This document shows, piece by piece, positions 13,312 through 18,026 of a DNA stretch of 18,026 nucleotides. The stretch's first letter is position 1. The number at the start of each line of letters is the position of its first letter. Below the pieces are notes generated by a model. That model was not told the origin of the DNA, did no database searches, and saw nothing but the letters and a program-made list of their open reading frames with translations. The DNA lies in the NCBI GenBank assembly GCA_003485765.1, contig DNHS01000023.1, positions 50,063 to 68,088 on the forward strand, written 5' to 3'. Position numbers and translations under genes: made by a program. The stretch is from Candidatus Omnitrophota bacterium. GTDB taxonomy: Bacteria > Omnitrophota > Gorgyraeia > Gorgyraeales > Gorgyraeaceae.

Positions 13312-13910
13312 ACATAGCGGTGTTTTGTTCCGGAAATGGAACCAATCTTCAGGCCATAATAGACAGCCAGAAAAAAGGCTATATAAAAGCAGATATAAAG
13401 CTTGTTGTATCTGACACGCCTGATTGCTATGCTGTTACCAGGGCAAAAGACGCAGGTATAAAAATATTTGTAGTTGAAAGAAAAAACTTCAAAACAAAGA
13501 AAGCATTTGAAGCAGATATTTTGAAAGCTCTTAAAAAAGAAAATATAGGCCTGATAGTCCTTGCGGGGTACATGCGCATGCTGTCAGGAGATTTTATAGC
13601 TTCTTATGAGAATAAAATAATGAATATACATCCTGCGCTTCTTCCTTCTTTTAAAGGTATACATGGGATAAAGGATGCATTTGAATACGGAGTAAAAATT
13701 ACAGGCGCCACAACGCATTTTGTTACATTGGATATGGACGCAGGCCCCATAATATTGCAATCAAGCGTTAAAGTGACAGAGGACGACACAGAGGAAACTC
13801 TCGCAGAAGCTGTCCACGAGGAAGAGCATAAAATCTACCCCAGGGCAATTCAATTATTTGTAGAAGGAAAATTAAAGATAGAGGGGAGAAAGGTAAGGAT
13901 ATTAGAGTAA
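13308..13910 (+). CDS. purN: Phosphoribosylglycinamide formyltransferase (GART)
   Basis: PurN transfers a formyl group from 10-formyltetrahydrofolate to GAR in purine synthesis. It has 200 residues. The N-terminus MNIAVFCSGNGTNLQAII binds the ribonucleotide phosphate. MNIHPALLPSF holds the catalytic N106 and H108, and LDMDAGPIILQ holds the catalytic D144. These three fall at the same numbers as in the E. coli enzyme. LAGYMRML (85-92) is the folate-site loop. The start overlaps the thioredoxin stop by four bases (ATGA). The 3' end overlaps the convergent lipoprotein gene by nine bases, leaving no intergenic terminator. No other pur gene is nearby. Confidence 0.95.
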   Translation: MNIAVFCSGNGTNLQAIIDSQKKGYIKADIKLVVSDTPDCYAVTRAKDAGIKIFVVERKNFKTKKAFEADILKALKKENIGLIVLAGYMRMLSGDFIASYENKIMNIHPALLPSFKGIHGIKDAFEYGVKITGATTHFVTLDMDAGPIILQSSVKVTEDDTEETLAEAVHEEEHKIYPRAIQLFVEGKLKIEGRKVRILE

Positions 13911-15143
13911 GGAATCTATTTTTATTTCGTTCTTTCTGAATCTTTCCAGGTCTTCTTTTGAAAGATATACTTTTTTCTCGCCCAAAGCCGCATTTATAAA
14001 TTCAACGCTTTTATATTCTTCAAATGCGTAAAGATGCAGGACAGTTCCTGTCATTTTTATTATTCTGGAAAATATAATCTTCTCATCCATAGTTTGATTA
14101 TTATTTGACATTATATTAAATTTGAACTGGAACATCCGGTCTTTTATTTCGCCCTGGCTTGATGTTGCTTTAAAGTTATTTTTTAATTTTTTATCTTCTT
14201 CGAAAAGCGATTTTATCCTTCTGGAAAGCTGCTGGCTTAAAAACCATCCGAGATCCATGTCTTTTTTTGGGAAACCGTCTATGCCTATCATGCCAAAATC
14301 CTTATATTGTTCGAAAGTATCCTTTAGATTCCTCTCTCTTATTTCATTATTTGAGTAAAAATATTTTGATACAACTTCTTTCACAGGGCTTATAAATGAA
14401 GACATATCTATGAGAATTAGGTATTCATTCTTGAATCCAGGAGGAAATACTGTTAGATAAGCCTCAAATCCAGGAGAGGCCTCGTATTCTTCAGTTGTTT
14501 TTACATAAAGAAGCGATTCGCGGTCTGACAATTCTTTTGACTCTATGTCAGTTATTTCTATTTTCTGGGAGTCTTTTTTACCTATGGCATATATAGGATA
14601 GAATATTGGCTTCAGGTTTTTGGCCATAGATGTATTCTGGTTTAAGGCATTAAACAGTTCTTTTACTTTTTGTTCTCCTAGCATAGCGGGATTGAATCTG
14701 AAATCCCTGAGTATCCTCTGGAAGTATTCGCCTCTTGATATATCAAAAAGTCTGACCCTTATGACATCGTAGACAAATCCTGTAAGTATGAATTCTGCGC
14801 CAGTAGTTTTTGTGTCCCTGGCTGTAAGGATATAAAATTTCAAAGGCATGTCTGTAGAGGTAATGACGCGATGGATAGAGAGGGCTACATTCTCTATTTT
14901 TTTACCCGCTTTTTCATTTAATTTTAAATCAGGGGTTACCAGGCCTTCCACAGGAATATATACGCCCAATGTAGAGCCGAGGATTTTTATTTTTACGTCA
15001 TCGAGTTTATATTCGTCTTTACAGAGTTTCAGGACAGATTCTTCTATTTTGCCAGTCGGGTAGGTTGGTTTATTGCAGCTAGCAAGGCTTACGAGAATCA
15101 AAAATATAACTAAGATCTTATATTTTGTCAGGCGGGCGTTCAT
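13902..15143 (-). CDS. Lipoprotein of unknown function
   Basis: A 413-residue protein with a bacterial lipoprotein signal: a basic start (MNARLTKYK), a hydrophobic stretch ILVIFLILVSL and lipobox LASC with C23 as the lipidated residue. N24 follows rather than Asp, so no inner-membrane retention signal of the Asp+2 type is visible. The mature part is mixed alpha/beta, rich in Lys, Glu, Phe and Ile, and lacks cysteines beyond an early LCKDEY; no domain is recognised. The first half has conserved-looking beta patterns (KIKILGSTLGVYIPVEG, EFILTGFVYDVIRVRL). The start overlaps the stop of the FtsH-like gene by four bases (ATGA), so the two are translationally coupled and probably act together at the membrane, perhaps as substrate or cofactor. 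That role is inference. Confidence 0.8.
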   Translation of the reverse strand: MNARLTKYKILVIFLILVSLASCNKPTYPTGKIEESVLKLCKDEYKLDDVKIKILGSTLGVYIPVEGLVTPDLKLNEKAGKKIENVALSIHRVITSTDMPLKFYILTARDTKTTGAEFILTGFVYDVIRVRLFDISRGEYFQRILRDFRFNPAMLGEQKVKELFNALNQNTSMAKNLKPIFYPIYAIGKKDSQKIEITDIESKELSDRESLLYVKTTEEYEASPGFEAYLTVFPPGFKNEYLILIDMSSFISPVKEVVSKYFYSNNEIRERNLKDTFEQYKDFGMIGIDGFPKKDMDLGWFLSQQLSRRIKSLFEEDKKLKNNFKATSSQGEIKDRMFQFKFNIMSNNNQTMDEKIIFSRIIKMTGTVLHLYAFEEYKSVEFINAALGEKKVYLSKEDLERFRKNEIKIDSLL

Positions 15144-16768
15144 TCAGGTTTCTTAAAGTTGTGGTCTTTTCCATACTCCCTGAATATTGCTTCTATGTCA
15201 TCGTATTCCAGCTCTTCTTTTTCAAGAAGTTCTTTTACAAAGCGTTCCACGATAGGCCATTCTTTTTTAAGGAGGGCCTCAACATCTTTAAGGCAGCTTT
15301 GCATTATTTTATCTGTTTCAGCGTTCAATCTTTCCTTTAATGATTCAGATAATTGCGATTCAGGTATTACCGTATAATCGCCTACGTAACCTGCGTCGCT
15401 CATGCCTACTTTCCAGACCATATTGTGCGCAAACCACATGGCGCCCTTGAAATCAGATGCAACGCCGTCGCTCGTAGTCCCGAATTTCATCTTCTCTGCA
15501 ATGTAACCGCCGAATTTTACTTTTATATCAGCGAGGATTCTCTCTTTGTTATGAGTATAAAGTTCTTCTCTGGGTTGGGCGTGCACTACCCCCAATGCCT
15601 CTTTGCGCGATATTATCGAAGCTTTAAATACATCATCTGTGGGGTGAAGAATGTACATTACAACTAGATGCCCTGTCTCGTGGAATGCAACCATTTCTCT
15701 TTCTTCCTTCGTCATTTGCTTTCTGTGTTTTAAACCCATCTCAATGCGTTCCATGGCTTCTGACAGCTCTTTATGGCCTACACTTTCTTTTTTATTTCTG
15801 GTTGCTATAAGGGCAGATTCTTTTATCATGTTTTCGATCTCAGCAGGCGATTTATGCACTGCTTGTCTTGCAAGCCTGGCTATGTTAATGTCTGAATCAT
15901 ATTTTATTTTTTTAAGGTAATATTCGAATACCTTTTCTCTTTCTTGCAGGTTAGGCCTGTCTATATAGATTTTTCTGTCAAATCTTCCTGGCCTTAAGAG
16001 CGCCTCGTCGAGGACACCTTCAGCGGCATTTGTAGCGCCTATAATAATTACGTTATAATCCTTTTCTTGAAGGCCGTCCATTTCCACTAATAGCTGGTTT
16101 TGCGTGCTGTTGGTTTCCTGGCCGCCGCCCATAAAACTGAAGGTGCGCTGTCTTCCTATAGCATCTAATTCGTCTATAAAAATAATACATGCGCCATACC
16201 CATATGCCAGAGTCCTGGCTTTTTTAAATAATTTCCTTACGCGCGCCGCGCCGACCCCTACAAATATCTCTGTAAATTCACTGCCTGACATGGATATAAA
16301 AGGAATCCCTGCTTCTGTTGCAATTGCTTTCGCAAGATATGTTTTGCCGCAGCCAGGCGGGCCAACCATTAAAAGGCCTCTCAGGATTTTGCCGCCTATT
16401 TTTAAAAGCTTGGTCCTGTCTTTTATTAATTGGACAACCTCAAGCGATTCCTTCTTTGCTTCTTCCATTCCTATGACGTCATCCCAGTGGATATTGACAT
16501 TCTGGCCTTTTACTGTGGTTTGCTTTATCTTTGAAAACCCGCCCTGCAGGAATATCATGTACATGAATACAAAAATACCTGCGTTAAGGCCCGCCAAAAG
16601 TATGCTTATAGGCATCTGGGCTATTGTGAGGTTGCGGTAGAACGACTCCAAGGACATCATCCCCCAGATGGACAGGATTATGAGTATGATTATCGCGAAT
16701 CCTACAATAATCTTAACCCGGTGCTCCATGAAGTGCATCCTAAGCTTACGGTAAGTCATAAATGCCAT
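15140..16768 (-). CDS. FtsH-like membrane AAA+ zinc metalloprotease, short form
   Basis: A 542-residue protein combining an AAA+ ATPase and an M41-type protease. Two hydrophobic helices lie at about 18-38 and 52-75, separated by only some 14 residues, so the folded periplasmic domain of classical FtsH is absent. The AAA module has Walker A GPPGCGKT (136-143), pore loop FVG (169-171), Walker B IIFIDE (195-200), the second region of homology ATNAAEGVLDEALLRPGRFDR, and arginine fingers in RPGRFDR. The protease site is HETGH (363-367), with D439 in SDF as the probable third zinc ligand. All catalytic residues are present. It is shorter than typical FtsH (over 600). AAGGAG, with AACTTT to the ATG, fixes the start. 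It is first in a two-gene operon with the lipoprotein. Membrane-protein quality control is the expected role; it may be a specialised paralogue. Confidence 0.9.
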   Translation of the reverse strand: MAFMTYRKLRMHFMEHRVKIIVGFAIIILIILSIWGMMSLESFYRNLTIAQMPISILLAGLNAGIFVFMYMIFLQGGFSKIKQTTVKGQNVNIHWDDVIGMEEAKKESLEVVQLIKDRTKLLKIGGKILRGLLMVGPPGCGKTYLAKAIATEAGIPFISMSGSEFTEIFVGVGAARVRKLFKKARTLAYGYGACIIFIDELDAIGRQRTFSFMGGGQETNSTQNQLLVEMDGLQEKDYNVIIIGATNAAEGVLDEALLRPGRFDRKIYIDRPNLQEREKVFEYYLKKIKYDSDINIARLARQAVHKSPAEIENMIKESALIATRNKKESVGHKELSEAMERIEMGLKHRKQMTKEEREMVAFHETGHLVVMYILHPTDDVFKASIISRKEALGVVHAQPREELYTHNKERILADIKVKFGGYIAEKMKFGTTSDGVASDFKGAMWFAHNMVWKVGMSDAGYVGDYTVIPESQLSESLKERLNAETDKIMQSCLKDVEALLKKEWPIVERFVKELLEKEELEYDDIEAIFREYGKDHNFKKPE

Positions 16769-16795
16769 AAAGTTCTCCTTATTTTTGTGAAATAA

Positions 16796-16824
16796 AGTAT
16801 ATCATACTAATATACTGGTGTCAA
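16796..16824 (-). promoter_or_regulatory. Consensus promoter of the FtsH-like operon with overlapping palindrome
   Basis: On the - strand, TTGACA (complement of 16819-16824), 17 bases, then TATACT (complement of 16796-16801). The -10 box is one arm of a perfect inverted repeat, AGTATAT (16796-16802) and ATATACT (16810-16816) with seven bases between, which could be an operator. The ribosome site AAGGAG is just before the ATG. Confidence 0.8.
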
Positions 16825-16835
16825 TCCAAGCTTAG

Positions 16836-16864
16836 TTGACAAGGGTATTTTAGTGTGTTAATAT
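16836..16864 (+). promoter_or_regulatory. Sigma70-type promoter of eno
   Basis: A perfect TTGACA (16836-16841), a 17-base spacer and TAATAT (16859-16864). Transcription would start near 16871, with the ribosome site AAGGAG at about 16879-16884 before ATG 16891. It diverges from the FtsH-like promoter; the two -35 boxes are 11 bases apart. Confidence 0.7.
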
Positions 16865-16890
16865 ACCTCAATCTAAAAAAGGAGAGTGTA

Positions 16891-18026
16891 ATGGGAAGGA
16901 AAACTTTGATAAAAAAAATTATCGGAAGAGAAATCCTTGATTCCCGCGGGAATCCTACAGTTGAGGTGGATGTGATTCTAGAATCAGGTGTAATCGGAAG
17001 GGCTAGTGTTCCGAGCGGCGCATCTACTGGCGAGCATGAGGCAGTGGAGTTGAGAGATGGAGATAAAAGCCGCTATCTTGGCAAGGGTGTATTAAAGGCA
17101 GTAAATAATGTCAATAAAGAGTTAAATTCTGCTTTGGCCGGTAAAGATGCTTCAAAGCAGAAACTGATCGATAAATTAATGATAGAGCTGGATGCTACAG
17201 AGAATAAATCCCGCCTTGGAGCAAATGCGATTCTGGGTATTTCAATGGCAGCTTGTAAGGCAGCAGCAATCCAGAAAAAGATGCCGCTTTATAAGTATCT
17301 GGGCGGAGAAGAGGCGAATATATTGCCTGTTCCGATGATGAATATTTTAAACGGCGGCGCTCACGCTGATAATAACGTAGACCTTCAGGAATTTATGATT
17401 ATGCCGAGAGGCGCAGCTTCTTTCAAAGAGGCTTTGAGGATGGGAGCTGAGATATTTCATAACCTGAAAAAGATTCTTCACGATAAGAAACTTTCAACTG
17501 CTGTAGGTGACGAAGGAGGATTTGCCCCTGATTTGAAATCTAATGAAGAGGCAATAGAGGTTATATTGCAGGCAATAGAAAAGGCTGGATATAAGGCTGG
17601 CAAGGATGTTTTTATTGCCTTGGACCCAGCAGCCAGTTCTTTTTACGAGAATGGCAAATATATACTTGAAGCAGAAGCTGTTAAGGAAAAAAGCGCAGAG
17701 GATATGATAAATTTTTACGCGAACTGGGTTTCAAAATATCCGATTATTTCAATCGAAGACGGATTAGCAGAAGATGATTGGGATGGCTGGAAAAAATTAA
17801 CGAAGAGTCTGAGTGATAAAATCCAGATTGTAGGCGATGATTTATTTGTTACAAACACAAAGAGAATACAGAAAGGAATTGAATTAAAAGCAGCTAATTC
17901 TGCCTTAATCAAATTAAACCAGATAGGCACTGTCAGTGAAACACTGGATGCGATAAAGATGGCATTTAACAACAAATGGACAGCTGTTGTAAGCCACAGA
18001 AGCGGAGAAACAGAAGACAGCTTTAT
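16891..18026 (+). CDS. eno: Enolase (phosphopyruvate hydratase), 3' end outside window
   Basis: Enolase interconverts 2-phosphoglycerate and phosphoenolpyruvate in glycolysis and gluconeogenesis. About 378 codons are present without a stop; the last 50 or so residues of a normal enolase lie beyond the edge. The N-terminus KKIIGREILDSRGNPTVEVD is classic. ASVPSGASTGEHEAVELRD includes the mobile catalytic loop, and NGGAHADNNVDLQEFMIMP holds the catalytic His. AVGDEGGFAPD contains the proton-relay Glu. ALDPAASSFY, SIEDGLAEDDWDGW and IVGDDLFVTN provide the metal-binding Asp, Glu and Asp. ALIKLNQIGTVSET has the catalytic Lys, and SHRSGETEDSF closes the visible part. The start is set by AAGGAG upstream. 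No abnormality is seen. Confidence 0.96.
   Translation, partial: MGRKTLIKKIIGREILDSRGNPTVEVDVILESGVIGRASVPSGASTGEHEAVELRDGDKSRYLGKGVLKAVNNVNKELNSALAGKDASKQKLIDKLMIELDATENKSRLGANAILGISMAACKAAAIQKKMPLYKYLGGEEANILPVPMMNILNGGAHADNNVDLQEFMIMPRGAASFKEALRMGAEIFHNLKKILHDKKLSTAVGDEGGFAPDLKSNEEAIEVILQAIEKAGYKAGKDVFIALDPAASSFYENGKYILEAEAVKEKSAEDMINFYANWVSKYPIISIEDGLAEDDWDGWKKLTKSLSDKIQIVGDDLFVTNTKRIQKGIELKAANSALIKLNQIGTVSETLDAIKMAFNNKWTAVVSHRSGETEDSF

Noticed and set aside
1..18026. CRISPR array, toxin-antitoxin pair or intact phage or transposon
   Set aside because: No regularly spaced direct repeats, no recognisable toxin-antitoxin pair and no intact transposase or integrase were found.

Overview
The window comes from an anaerobic-type bacterial chromosome, moderately AT-rich and fond of ATA, AGA and AGG codons. 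It carries an Rnf ion-pumping ferredoxin:NAD oxidoreductase, an NfnAB electron-bifurcating transhydrogenase and a split, ferredoxin-era glutamate synthase. A lipoprotein with a standard lipobox suggests a diderm. The gene set would fit an uncultured lineage such as Omnitrophota, but that placement is inference from style only; no marker gene in the window fixes the taxonomy.

Layout. (1) 1-3025: the 3' part of gltD (NADPH-dependent glutamate synthase small chain), then nfnA and nfnB, tightly packed on the + strand. (2) 3045-4883: a strong sigma70-type promoter, then a leader RNA with two small hairpins. The second hairpin is mutually exclusive with an intrinsic terminator, an arrangement matching ANTAR-controlled antitermination. 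The leader precedes a gene for an FMN-binding glutamate-synthase-family protein and a 13-bp terminator. (3) 4803-6143: an accessory patch with REP-like and palindromic repeats, an ORF6N-domain gene, a wrecked tyrosine recombinase (two pieces in different frames around a deletion), a 63-residue Cys-rich protein and tRNA-Thr(CGT). (4) 6162-7843: a ureidoglycolate-lyase-like cupin and an MFS exporter. (5) 7852-8098: a 55-residue protein with nine cysteines on the - strand, divergent from rnf. The two promoters share one palindromic -35 heptamer. (6) 8099-13910: rnfC-G-D-E-A-B, a thioredoxin and purN, nearly all overlapping, so probably one transcript; rnfC looks leaderless. (7) 13902-16768 (- strand): an FtsH-like membrane AAA metalloprotease lacking the usual periplasmic domain, translationally coupled to a lipoprotein of unknown function. 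(8) 16769-18026: divergent consensus promoters and the 5' part of enolase.

How the parts fit. Rnf exchanges electrons between ferredoxin and NAD(H), coupled to an ion gradient. Nfn couples ferredoxin and NADH to NADPH, and GltD uses NADPH for glutamate synthesis. The window therefore links redox balancing to nitrogen assimilation, and the putative ANTAR leader would place the glutamate-synthase-like gene under a nitrogen- or ligand-responsive RNA-binding antiterminator. That leader and the shared -35 divergent promoter are the most notable regulatory structures; the integrase scar beside the tRNA is the clearest trace of past mobility.
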